Assembly: GCA_003342895.1 (NCBI GenBank)
Contig: PTFA01000035.1
Location: forward strand, 3,176,703 to 3,240,702
DNA length: 64,000 bases
Source: Casuarius casuarius
Lineage: Eukaryota; Chordata; Aves; Casuariiformes; Casuariidae
Direction: 5' to 3'
The notes under the pieces are model-generated. The model was given only the letters and a program-made list of their open reading frames with translations. It was not told the origin of the DNA and did not search any database. Positions 12,879-25,110 of this stretch are shown here, in pieces (positions within the stretch are counted from its first letter, which is position 1; every line of letters starts with the position of its first letter). The translations under genes and the position numbers were made by a program.

Positions 12879-15366
12879 TTTGTAGAATTAAAGATAAATA
12901 ATTGAAACTCAGATCTGATCCTGCAGTCTTAAAGTATACATTTAACTTTGATTATAAGAACAGCTGAGTAAAGCTAAGCATGTGCATACGTGTTTGCTCT
13001 CTCAGTGGCTACAAATGTAAATTTATTGAACTTAGGCAAATAAAAAGCTCCTGATATGTTTTAGAATGTGTTACCAATGAAAAACTGACAATCAGTTTTG
13101 TTCTGAGGCAGCAAAGATATTTGACTAAGCTTGCATCTGTTTATAAAACTTGGGGAAAAGACTTGGTCAGGTATGGGGGGGATTAGCCAAATGTAAATTA
13201 AAACCTTAATTAGGGGAGCATGATATTTAAGCTTGGTTTTAATGGCTATTTAATCATGTTTATTAACTCTTAAGGAGAATATAGGAAAAATATTGTATGA
13301 CTTTCTTTTTAGAAGTTGTGTCTTTGCAAAAATTAGTGTTGCTGTTTTCTCTGTCAGTACGCTTCAGTGATGCAGTACTGGTTCAAAGGACTTCAAAGTC
13401 CAAGAAAAGCTTTAAGTGAAAATTTAGATGGTTGAAGATGGTTGAAAATTTACGACTAAATAAAACTACCTGTCCATTTTTGCTATGAAATGTAATAGTT
13501 GCATAGTAGTGTTTATGCCTCTTGGCTACTCATTGCTGAGTGGTTTGTTTGGCAGTAGTTAGGAAGACTGCAAAACTTGTTTGTATGACTCTTTCTTCAG
13601 CTGACATTTTTTCCAGTGTATGTGGTTAATCAATGTCTTTCTGTGCCTTATCAGGCTCTTTGACAATCGTTTGATTGAGAAGCTTCACACTCTACATAAG
13701 CACTTAGCTCTAGAAAGGGGATATAATCTCATGGCTTGATATCAGGAGTCACTATGTAGGGATGTTGTTCCTGTCCTAGATAGCAGGCTGCTTTATTTTA
13801 TAAATACAGATTATTTTTTCCGAACAGCAAAGCACAAAACCTTGGTTAATTGTAAATCTCTCTGAGTGGGGGAAACTATTTTACTGTCATTCTCTTGCAA
13901 GAACTTTCACTGAGAATTAAAACACTGTGTGACAAATTGGATCTTGTCTCTGGGAAATTGCAGTAGTATGTATGAAACTTATTTATTTTTACTTGGGTAG
14001 TCATGCACATAAAAGCTAGTAGCTAGCACTGTGCTTAACAAAAAGAAGCAAATGAGAAATGGTAGCAGAATGACTTCAGATTGCTTCTACGCTGGCTTGC
14101 CGCTAGGACGGTGGGGACTGCCCTTGCCCTGTTTTAAGTACCAGTCATAGAGTGCGTGTACATACTACTTTTTTTTCCCCCTCAGACCTGGTTTTGCCCT
14201 TTGTCTGCATTAATGTTTTACACTGCCATAATACTTGACTGTCAGTAAAAATGTATTTAACAGATTTTAGACATAGTACTTTTCAGGGAATGTATCTGCC
14301 CTGCTTTTTTGCCTAGCTAAGGGCAATTAGATTAAAGTTGCTTTTTTGGCCCTACCTGTGACCACAGAATAATGGAGCTGACTTGTGTCTGTGTGTGTGT
14401 TTTGGAAAGTCTGAGTGAGGGACAAGACTTTAATTCTTTCAGGAAGTGCTAATATTGTACTCTTAAGTTTACTAAAGCAAGAATACTGATTTTGCTTGGA
14501 GAAAGTTTGTGTTCATAGTCATACCGAAGCTGGTTACCCAGAATAGTTAAAAATCACTGAGCACCACAGGATTAGGGGATTAAGGTTAAATTTTGTATAG
14601 TTCAAACTGATCGAAAGCAATACACAGGTGCTCACAGCATTTTCAGTCCTGGCTTTGCCACAATTCTTCCTGTTTCCTGTGTTTGTCAAATCCTAGTGTC
14701 TTCTGTCAGTATTCTCCAGGCCAAATAGATCTTTGGACCCAAACTGAGTGCATCCGTTGTCTGGTTCTCTGTACGCATTTCTGGGTCTCTCCTTAATTTA
14801 CTGAAGGCTGTTAGTGTTGCATAGGAAGCTTTGCATAAATCGTACGATAAATTTAAAGGTTTGGGCTTTGGGGGAATACCTTGACCAAGAACCTTAAGTA
14901 TTTCTGTTTATGAATAGGCATGAAGTTTTGCACTGCAATTACTGTCTTCTAAAAAGTCAATCTTAATTTTTTTTATCGTCAGTTTAGGGACATGGAAAAG
15001 TTAACAGATTTTAGGAGAACTTTTGAGTTAGTGATTTTAAAAAAGCATAGTTAAATGCATTCTATGAGGTTTCTGATGTTTCATAGACTAACAAAAGGTT
15101 GCTTTATTAGTAGCTTTAATGAACAAATCGCTTTATTGGCTTAGACATACTGGTTGCTTTGTCGGTCCAAACAGCTATGGGTTCTTGTTTCAATTCACCA
15201 TTGTGCTAGAGTAGAGAAGTGATAGCCATTGACCTTCTGTTAAAGCACAATAAAAAGTTTTTTGTGAAGAAGAAAGTACAGGGAAAATAGCAATGCAGTT
15301 CTCTGAGTTGAGTTCAGTAACATAAAAATCGAGAGACTGTGCACCTCTCCTTTTCCTTCTCTTGCT

Positions 15367-15392
15367 AGGTGGTTCAGTATGTTGAACCACCT
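15367..15392. repeat. 10-bp inverted repeat, 6-nt loop
   Basis: AGGTGGTTCA at 15367-15376 pairs perfectly with TGAACCACCT at 15383-15392 across a GTATGT loop. The stem is short for a pre-miRNA. About one such repeat is expected by chance in a window of this size, so function is doubtful. Confidence 0.85.
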
Positions 15393-18300
15393 GAAATGAG
15401 AAGACATGAGACTGATTTCTGAAGGCTGTTTTTCAGAGAACCTGTATGTGAAATAAGAAGGTATTTGTATTGTAGCTATAAGGAAGCATATCAAGTTGAT
15501 ACTCATTTAATCCTGACTAGAAAATGTGTTATCTTTCAAAAAAGTTTCTTTTAGTAGCTGGTTTGTTTCATTAAATGGTTAATGCATGTGACTTAACTGT
15601 AGCCTTTGATTTGCATTAAGTGACCATGTTTTATTTTTTGAATTATTTTCTAAGCATTTAGTAAAATGAGCAAATACTTTCCTGGCTGTGTGGACAAGAC
15701 AAAGAAAGTTTCTTAGATGCTTTAAGCTTTTGTCAGAAGACAATGGTTAGTTCTAGCAGTTAATGTCTGTGTACTAAAGGATGCTAATTCAGGTGCTTTG
15801 ACATTGCAGTATCAATTTTTTTCTAGAAACTAGCATTTATTTGTAAAAGATGAGCATATTCCTGTAACTAGAAAAAGACTGTTGCAGTTGAACCTGGAGA
15901 TCTAGATAGATTTTGCCAAATGTACTTGCATTGTATAGCACGTGATGTTCTAATCTTGATTAAAAGGATTAGAAGTTTTTTAAACGAATGTGCTTTACAA
16001 GGGTATTTGCAGAGAACAGTAAATTTTATTTTTTGGGGTGGGGGAAAACAATGCAGATCAGCTGTTCTGCAGCTGATTCTGGTTTGCAAGTTTGAACTGG
16101 AACACTTCTCAATTGGGGAGAGCAGCTGCTGGAATAAATTGAATAGTGTAGTTATACTTCCATTTTTTGCTGTATGGATCCTGCTATATGTTTGGTCACT
16201 ATGATGCGGTGGAGCTGGTTCGTAGTGGTGTGTCTATCGTATTGCAATATAGTGTTTGAGTTGGTTTTTTTGGTGGAACAATTTCATGCCCTAATGCGTT
16301 CTTAATTTTTCAGGTAAGCAAGTTTTCCCTAAGACAATTTCTTTGGGGAAAACTATGACAAGTAATGGAGTTGTCCTTGCATAAATTTATCTAGAATTAA
16401 TTTTTGAGGCATTTGTTCCCTGTAAACTTGTTTTTGAAGTTAGGATTGAGATTGGGGAAGTTTGCACATGAATGAAGAACAAGCACACAGACTGTACGTC
16501 ACTGATTCTGTTCAGAGAAGGGCTGACTTGCCATGCTCTGAGATGAGCTAGGACTTAGCCAGTGCTATTTTGAGGAGTAAGTTTTTTGAATTTTGATTTT
16601 TTTTCCTCTGAATCTTATAGTATCAAAATGTCACTAATGTAAAGTTTGTGTATTTTTTCATTAAGGGAATGTAGAGCAGGAATAAACACTTTTTCCATTC
16701 CCCTTTTCATGAAGAAAATGACTGGGATTCTTTATTGCCACCAGTATTTCAACAGTCTTCTTTCCTAATTATTCTGTTTACTATCTTCCCCATTTTTTGT
16801 CTTTGTCTCAGTAGAGATTTTTTGCATTTGCTACGAGGTTCGTTTTGGTTTCTAGTGCATTTCTTATATTCTTGTCTCAGTGCCATCTCCCTATCTCCTT
16901 CTGGTTGTAATTCTTTTTGACTTTCCCTCGCTTGTCTGGTTCTGACCTCCTATCCTTGTGTTACATTGCTATGTTGTTTTGAGTAGTTTTATGCATCTTC
17001 AAGATATTTGACTTTCTTCAGGATCCTAAAACCTGACTTTAAAAGTCTCATTCAGGAGTTAGAGAAGTTCTTGATTATTAGGATGTATGATGAATTAACT
17101 TTCCTTCAGACTGTCAGACAACTACCTGAAAGTTGTGTTCTTTATCACAGCTGATTCATCAGCATGTTTCATGTGTGCTATGCCATCAAATCAGACATTG
17201 AAAACTTCAGCTGTAGTTATGATTCTTTCATCAGCATTGATTTTTGAAGGAGCCACTTCTTCAGCGGCTATGTTAGCATTGCATTTTGGCAGGCATTCAC
17301 AGATGTTCCAGGGTAACTCTGTGCAGGGCAGTGGATTTGTACCTCACTTACTTGTATATAAAACTGGAAGATAACTTACACCCTGAGAATGGTTTAGAAT
17401 AAATTAAGGTTTGTGAGGATTTTGATATTACAATGGGTACTGTAAAAATAGTGTAAATGCACGCAGTATGGAAATTCAGTTCAAGAGGCTACAATTGGCT
17501 AATCCCAACTGATACTCATAAATCCTTAATGTCCAAAAGTCATTATGAGTAATGGAATGGAAGATGTCGTGTAGCTTTGAATAATATACTTATGTCCCTG
17601 TCATCTTTCCACATGGAATTTCTCTGTTTGAATAGCTTGCTTTGTGGTTGCATTGATGTTGTAATGACTGTGCACCATTTGTAGCTCATGTATGTGATGA
17701 CAACTGATGCTAGCTGTAACTATCAAAGAAAAGTGGTAATTCTGGTACAGTTTTTGCTGGAAAGTGAATTTAGGTAAAAATAAAGAAATAAATCAGATTG
17801 CAGAGTTCTAGCTATCCAGAACCGTGGTGTGCTTTTTCATTATATGTTTCTTCATCAAGATCAACTTCCTAAACATCTAACTCAGTAACAGATGGCAACC
17901 CATAAACTAATATATTAAAGACAGAAGACACAGCCTAACACATCTGTTGTTACGAAACCAGCAATCATCTACAACATATAACAAAATGTGTGCAGTTTGG
18001 CCCTCAGATGTCACTGCTGCTGCAATAAGGAGAGTGCTTCTCATATTCATCTTGCAAAACAAAAACGGATCTGTACCTCAGAAGACTATTCCTCTAGAGA
18101 AATAAATGACAGCTCTGAAAATCATATAAGAACGTAGTACAATACAATAAATAAAAGGAGTCCCCATTGTAGTTTAGCATTCTATCTTGGAATCTATACA
18201 GAAAATGATTAAACGTTACCACCTTTACTGGAAAACCTGTGAGGAAGAAATTCCACTTTGGCCTCTCTTAGCCTTCAGATAACCCTCTACTCTGAAGTTC

Positions 18301-19607
18301 ATTAGAGGCAAATTTTTTGCAGAAAAACTTGCATCAAGTAGTACCAGATCCTGAAGAGCAACAGATGCAAAGCTTGCCAATGAATCTTCATCCTAAACTT
18401 TGTTTGCTCTTCTCCCTCCTAACCCTGTTCCTAGTAAAATCAGCAAAATCTGTGGGTTCTGCATGTTCACACAACAGAATGTAATGTGCTTAATCCAATG
18501 TATCAAATGTTCTTAGGGAAGTGAAGTAAGTCTTTCCTATTGCAGGTGCATTGATATCTGAAGGCCAAAATGCACACAGTTCATTGTATGCTGTAGAAAA
18601 TGTGTTAGGCCGTGTCTTCTCCTAAGCAACAGAATGAATTCACATCTCCAAATGAGAAAAGACCTAAACCCTGGTTTTTTCAGGTAAGCAAGAAAATCAA
18701 GATGAATCGGGAGGTCAGAGTTTAGTCAAGGTGGGTCTAAAAGTGCCTTCAAAAGACAAACCTTCAGCTTTTAAAATTCGGGATTCTGCTGCCTGTCATG
18801 GGCTTAAGGGATGGTTTTATGGAACATCATAAATTTTTCTCCTCCTCTAACTCTTCAGTATATCACCGGTAAATATTAACTGCCTGTTTTGTTCTCTTTG
18901 TCCAACAAAGTTTAACTTTTTCCTTCTTCCTTCAAAATCTCTCTCTCCCCACTCCATAGGTTACCAACCACTCATATTGATTAACGCAACCTAGTTGAAA
19001 CCACAGCAAATATTCTCAGCTTGAAGTTAGTTCTGAAAGGGTGTGGGGTTTTTATTTGTTTGTCTTGAGATCTGGAGGTCCTCTGTGGCTAAAAGCTTGT
19101 CTAGTCTCTACAACTCTACCAGTTTGACTAATAGAAGATAATTTTTGCTTCACACCATCAGTGCCTTTAATAGTGTTCTTGAGATCAAAAATTGTTGTCT
19201 TAGAAAAGTCAAATCTGTTTAATTGAGGAGAATGTTAAGCTAACCTTATAATGTGAACTTTCCCCAGTTTAGAGTCTAGTTCTATCTTAAAATCTCTGGC
19301 TCATTTAGTTTACTCATCACTGTCTTGCTAATCGTAAGTTATTTTTAACTCATGTAACTGCTGTTTTTCCATCAGTCCTTTGGTGGTGGAGATGTAGAGA
19401 GAGCAGTGGCATTGTACTCAGGAGAACTGGATTTTCTGTTCCTGGCTTCTACCACTGGCTTTCCCTGAGATTTGCTTAGTTAAGAGTGTACTGCTTCTTT
19501 TTTGTGCCTCATCTTCTGAAAAATGTGAATACTTAGCTGAATTTATAAAGTATCAATACTTGGGTAAAAACTGCTCTGATTATTAGTGTTTTTTTTTTTT
19601 TTAACAG

Positions 19608-19704
19608 GATCACAGTCTGATGATAGTGTAATACGGTGTTATGTCAGTGTGGAAAAGAAGCATCACCAATATTTCAGCATTCTACATTCAGATGGTAGTA
19701 GTCT
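19608..19704 (+). CDS. Candidate internal exon, unknown protein
   Basis: A 14-base T run and AACAG (acceptor ending at 19607) precede a 97-nt segment followed by GTAAGTT, a near-perfect donor. A branch-point-like CTGAT lies about 30 nt upstream of the acceptor. Only one of the three frames is open: two leading bases (GA), 31 codons starting SQSDDSVIRC and including EKKHHQYF, then two trailing bases (CT). It would therefore be entered in phase 1 and left in phase 2. I do not recognise the peptide. Chance T-run plus GTAAGT pairs are expected a few times in 64 kb and one open frame of 31 codons is unremarkable, so this rests on splice-site quality alone. Confidence 0.27.
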
Positions 19705-22700
19705 GTAAGTTGTCTGATATGCTCAATTTAATGTTGCCTTTAAAAGGTGGAAAGAGTGATATTGTTTATGTACAGTATTAGAAGTCACAGCTCAGGATTA
19801 TTACTCGTTGTTTAATGGCAGCAGTGACTGAAAACGACTTACTCTTAGTTTTATTGGACATTAGATGTTTTAATGAAAATGTGGATTTGTTTTAATTACT
19901 TAAATGTTTGTGGAAGTGTTTTAGCAGGTGTTAGATTTCTGTCCTGTCTATTGTTCAAAACACATTGAACTAAATGTAAACAGTGATTTCCTGTAATGCA
20001 GAAATTATGCAAAACAAACCCACAAACGCAAGAAAGTGTAAACTTGCACTGTTTAATGGTCCTTACCTTATGTTTTTTCATTCTCACGGAAAGGGCTTGC
20101 TGCTATAGTTGTTGCATTAATCCATGATCCAATAAAGGGGATTTAATTGAGGAGCTGAAGGCAGAGAGAAGAATGTCTTCATAGTGCACTGGGAGCAATG
20201 GTTATGCTAAAGATAAGACAGAGAATTGTTGAACGGCTCAGTGTTTGCCTCTTTTACAAATATCCATGTGTGAGAGAGACAGATGGACACACGAAAGTTT
20301 TGCAGTGAAAGGTTAAGGTGTGAGTGTATCCTTTCCCCTGCTCCTCAGGAAAAAAAGCCACGCCAACAAACCAAACAATCCAGAAAAGCAAAAAAAACCC
20401 TCAGAATGAGTTGTTCTTCCTGTTGTTTCAGCTGTCACAAATCCAGGGATAACTGGGTGGCTATTTAAATCCATACAATTGGGCTGCATGCCCCATTAAA
20501 TATCATATGTCAAATGAACGCAGACCCTTCAGCATCGGTGGAGTGTGCAACTCTCCAGCAGGATACCTGTCCCGCTTCTAATAGCGTATGGGCACAAGTG
20601 TACAGCTGCAAATTGGTGCTGGAGTTTAGCATTGTATGCGCACGTCTAGTGTTGAAACTCCTGCATCGTGTGTTTGTAGTAAAATGTCTGAATTGAAGTT
20701 GTCCTTGATTGCAAAGAATGCATATGAACAGCCTGTAGCTGAAATAAGGTTGGCAGATTGTGTGTGTGGATTTTCAAAGCTGTAGAGACAAAACTGAGAG
20801 GAGGAATGTATTAATACTCCTCATTGACACTGAATATTTACTGAAAGTTCAATGGCAATCTGCTTCCTCCATAGGTATGCGAAGATATGTGTCACTACAA
20901 GTTTTGATGCTGGCACATTATTGCTAGGAGTGCACATTTTTATTTTCTTTTGCCTCAGGAAACTAGGACCTTGATACAGCTTCCTCTGAGTTTGTTGGTG
21001 CTTCACAGAAACCAAATGCAGTCTTAAAACAACACGAGCCCTTTTTGTTAGAGTTTGAAGCACAAAATTATGTGAGTCAGTCTCTGGAAAGTTAGCTATT
21101 TGCGATTCTGAGATCCAAATGTCAGATACAATAATTTTCTTTCTTTTCTCTCTCTTCTGATGGGAAGACTTTGCCTGTATTTTTTAAGCAGCTTGCAAGG
21201 AACTCTGAAGAAACTTCCTCAAAGTGGTCAGGATATTGAGAAAAGATAATGTTAGTACTTCCCTTTTTCCTTTTGAAGACAGCTTTAATTTTAAGAGCTT
21301 TTAAATGCCCTGTATGGATCTTGTAAATCACTATCTGTAAGACAGACTATTCATATTTTATTTTAAAATAATGTTGTTTATTTCCCATGTCTGAAATGAA
21401 TTTCAAAAAATATCCAAGAAAACATGTTGATTTTAATGGTTGAAAATTTCTCATGCTAGAATTGTCATTTAATGAAGTAGTGCTTTACTCTGATTTCCAG
21501 TATACAGTTTAGATCTGGCATTACACTGCTAGGAGTGGATATAAAAGTCTACAGATCATTTGGTGCACAGATATTCAACATATATCTTTCTGTGGTCCAG
21601 TGAATTGGAAAGAAGTACTGAACACTATTAAGCTAAGGCATGTGAATTATAGGCCTAAACTTTGGGTTTGGGATCCTGCAGTCATGCAATAATTCAGAAG
21701 CAAAGCCTTACATTGTCCATGAAAAGTTTTAACCCCTGGGCTGCAAAGAGGAGCCTGCAGACGTCATTTGAGTATGATCTGCAAAGTGATCCCTGCCTGG
21801 AGTTGGAAACGCCGCAGACAAAACCTGCTGTGGACCTCTAGGAGATCCTGAAGCAACGTGAGAGAAGCAAAACATTGCTCCAGCAAGCCTATCTCAGCTT
21901 GCGCCCTTGTTCTAGGTGGTGAAGGGCACTAAGAGCTTGACACTTTCCTTCGAGTCAGATCCCGCAGTAGCTTGGAGGCAGATCCTGTATTTTGGCCTGC
22001 AGCTCTTCATTCCTCTCTTAAATGGCTCTGGACTTGTAGCTTCTAAAAATAGCACACAGTACAGATGCTCCTGTTACTGCTGCAGGAAGGAACGGGCTCT
22101 TTCTGCTATTGTGTGGGTAGAGTTACAGCTCATGAGCGAGAACAGAGGCAGAGCCACAGGACCCAGCTCTTGGGGGGCAGAGATGTCTGGAACACCTGGA
22201 TCTGCTGCCGGTGCTCCTTGGTTTGCTAAGACGTATTTTGTCCCATGTTTGGGCTCTGCAGACTTTCGAGTAGCTGTCATGCTAATTTAAACAACAGCAA
22301 ACAGAAAGGATCTGACATGCTGCATGCCATTGGAAAGGATTTGCGTTTTTTCATTTCTTTCAAGTTTGGGGATTTGTATAAATGGCATTCAAATTGCGGG
22401 AGAAAATGCTCCTCAGATTGGATTATTAAAATGGAATTCTTTTAGCAAAGAAATTCTCATTTTTGAAAAAGACTGGTCAATTTTAAGTCAGTTTCATTTT
22501 TACCCTTTCTTTTGGTGCTTCTCTGTTGGCGCATCTGTTAGTGGGAGAGAGAACTGTATCCCATTTTAATTCTTTCCTGTTTGTTCGTTCTGAGCACTGC
22601 CGACAAAATATTCTGCCTGACTTTATAAAAGTGCAAACAAATGGGAAGTGTAAAAACAGCCCTTCCTTCCCTAATAAATGCTTCCATTATTCTTCATTAT

Positions 22701-24500
22701 TAGTTGGATAGAATTTTATATCATGAGACGAAGTTGAGTTGATAGTCAACCCTGAATTGATGATAATGTCTCAGTTGTGGGAAATGAGAAGTTTATCAGT
22801 ATCCTTGTCTATTTTCAAAGGTGCTTGGTGCCCTCATGAGGGTCTTGTGTCTCTTTGTTACAGTTTAGACTGGTTTTGATAACTTTTATAGTAATACTTT
22901 TTTTTTTTTGTTTTGTGAGATTAGAACTTAGTGTAATACTAAGAACTTAGTATTACATAATATGATGCTTCGAACTACTGGGAATTTCTGATGTGGCTTG
23001 CAAAGAATTGAACTTTATCCCATTAAAAAAGGAGGATGTATATAATACATTATTTTCCTGTTTAAATCCTAATATTTTAAATGAATATTTAGATGGCTAT
23101 AGAACTGAAGGATCTTGAAGAATAATTTAGTGATATTGCAGATGAATCTGGATGTAGACTTAGATCAGCTGTTAAACTGAGTATCTTATTTATCTCAATT
23201 TACCAGAGTATTGCCCAGAAAAATAGATGCCTTTATGCAAATCAATGAGGACCCAAGATATTCTCATGAAGTGTTATTTTAGAGTTGCCCCAAGAAGTAT
23301 CTGTATATAGAACACAATTGTGGGAATTCACTCTTAAGATAACAAAGGCCTGGATCAACCCAGCTTCCTTCTATAAGAAATGGTATATATCTGGATAAAT
23401 GGAACAACTGCATCAAGTGGGTCCACTGGATTGTGGATACAGAGTGGAACACCACATATGGTACAGTAGACCAGAGTACTTACAGTCTTTGAGTCTTTTT
23501 CCAATTAGCTGCACATCCACATTAACACAGAAAAATGTTAGATACCCGAGAGTGCTTTTGGCATAGGCTTGTTCCCAAGATCATTCTGGGGAATTTCTTG
23601 ACATGTATCCACTTCAGTGATGCTCTCCCTGCTAGAATGTGAATTTTTATTCTATCTACTAGTACAAGATAAGTAAGTAAACAGAATTGCCAGTTTTCCA
23701 TACCCGATGCTAAAATTGGATTACCTGTTCAAAGAATTTGAAAGCCCGCAGGGGCTGTTAAGAATCACTTTGACACAACCTTATTTAATCTTATCTAAAC
23801 TAAAACAAATAGGAAATAAACAAAATCACAAAATCTCCTTAATATCAAAGACTGATCACTCAGCTCTCCGTCAGCTGTTCCAGCAGAAAATTTGGCATCC
23901 TATCTTTTTTGAAATGAGACACTGAAAATTCCCATTACTCCGAAGTTAGCTATGTTTCCACAGGTATTTTATCTACATCTGTATCCTTCTATGAAGGAGT
24001 GAGTTTGTTTATTTGCAAATCATGGCCTGAAAATTGGAAAAGAGAGTACTGTGTTACGGCGGTAACAGAGAATAAGCTAGTCTAACTTTATATACATAAT
24101 TTAGTGGCATATAAGGAAATGGTAGCTATGGAAGGTGATGCTCAGGGAATCACTATATTGACAGTTGCTATCAAAAGATTGGCATATGAGGTTAGTAATA
24201 AAACGTTTAAAGTAATATTTCCCTAGTCTGAGAGAAGTTATGCTATGTTACATTCTTTACCCCTAATAGGACTGTGACCTCAGTCTCTGAAAACCTCATT
24301 AAAAAAAAAAAAAAAAGGCTTATTCATGGTACTTACTCTTTCTTCCAATCACAAAACAGGGCTGGTGTGTGAGTAGCTTAATTCACAGGTTGGAACTGTT
24401 TGAGGTTATCATGGATTATTGTTGGAAAATATCGCATCCAGAAAAATTAGTTATTCCAGTGTAAAAACAAAAAGCTAAAAAAAAACCCTCCTCAGCCAAG
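19705..24500. other. Non-coding stretch
   Basis: No gene recognised. A moderately GC-rich patch at about 21,720-22,290 holds a 124-codon frame (21916-22290, +) without any domain or flanking splice logic. A strong hairpin lies at 22932-22957. About 23,340-23,660 could be a very old repeat, but I could not match it to a family. Confidence 0.55.
22932..22957. repeat. 12-bp perfect inverted repeat, 2-nt spacer
   Basis: TGTAATACTAAG at 22932-22943 is separated by AA from its exact reverse complement at 22946-22957. AGAACTTAG also occurs twice as a direct repeat here (22923-22931 and 22942-22950). The arrangement looks like a templated local rearrangement or a cruciform-forming site; the spacer is too short for an RNA hairpin of the miRNA type. 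Confidence 0.9.
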
Positions 24501-25110
24501 TTATAATTAATGGTAGTTTCAAACAAATCCTAGGAGAATGACCCCTTGATGTGACCAAAAGATCAATGTTAATCACTCATTAATGGCCTATTAATGTTTT
24601 GTATTTCTTTGTGTGTGAAGCTGATCAGAGGGTGCATGCAATTGCTGCTTCTCCCTCAGTTAACTGATTAATCAGGGATCCCTAGAGGGGATGTTGAAAT
24701 TGTGGTGTGGTATGTTTGTTTGTTTGCTTGTTTAAGAAATCTGAGAAAATACATGGATTAATGTGTAGGCTCTTTAGTTGCTTAATGTTTCCACCAAAGC
24801 CATTTTAATTGAATCAACATCTGTAACAATGCATTAACATCCATAAATCTGTGAAATAATCTCCATCTTTCAAACAGGACAAGTTTAATGTAATACTTCA
24901 CCACCTCACCTCTTTGTGATTGTCTGTTTAGACAGTTGGTGATCAAAATGCACAAATAAAACTACATTAATCTTCCCCAATGGCCATAACTTATGTTTAC
25001 AGAGGCACTGGAATTTAAGTTATTCTCAGTGTGGATTCATACATATGCTGTGGCACTTGTGCTTTTTTTCATGTTATTGCAAAATTGCTGAATTTATTTC
25101 CTTTTTGTTT
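24500..25110. promoter_or_regulatory. Possible conserved non-coding element with tiled palindromes
   Basis: This block is rich in homeodomain-type TAAT/ATTA cores (for example CATTAATGGCCTATTAATG near 24,578) and has no open frame. Within 24,621-24,683 six palindromes tile or overlap: CTGATCAG, TGCATGCA, GCAATTGC, TCAGTTAACTGA, CTGATTAATCAG and AGGGATCCCT. GTTAAC beside GATTAATC resembles an imperfect HNF1-type site. The texture resembles vertebrate developmental enhancers, but conservation cannot be seen from one sequence. Confidence 0.25.

Larger units (their letters stand above)
12036..19607. other. Non-coding stretch with palindromes
   Basis: No gene recognised. It holds a perfect 22-bp palindrome at 12857-12878, a hairpin at 15367-15392, a short 10-bp tandem (AGATGGTTGA twice) near 13,424-13,445, and a block at about 17,860-18,990 that is A/C-rich on the + strand where its flanks are T/G-rich. 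Splice-like CAG-GTAAGC sites at 16,311 and 18,682 have no exon between acceptor and donor. Confidence 0.55.

Noticed and set aside
21916..22290. 124-codon ORF on the + strand
   Set aside because: GC-rich patch, overlapped by a minus-strand ORF, no recognisable domain, no splice logic or promoter.
23340..23660. Possible ancient repeat
   Set aside because: No recognisable family motif, terminal repeats or target-site duplication could be seen.
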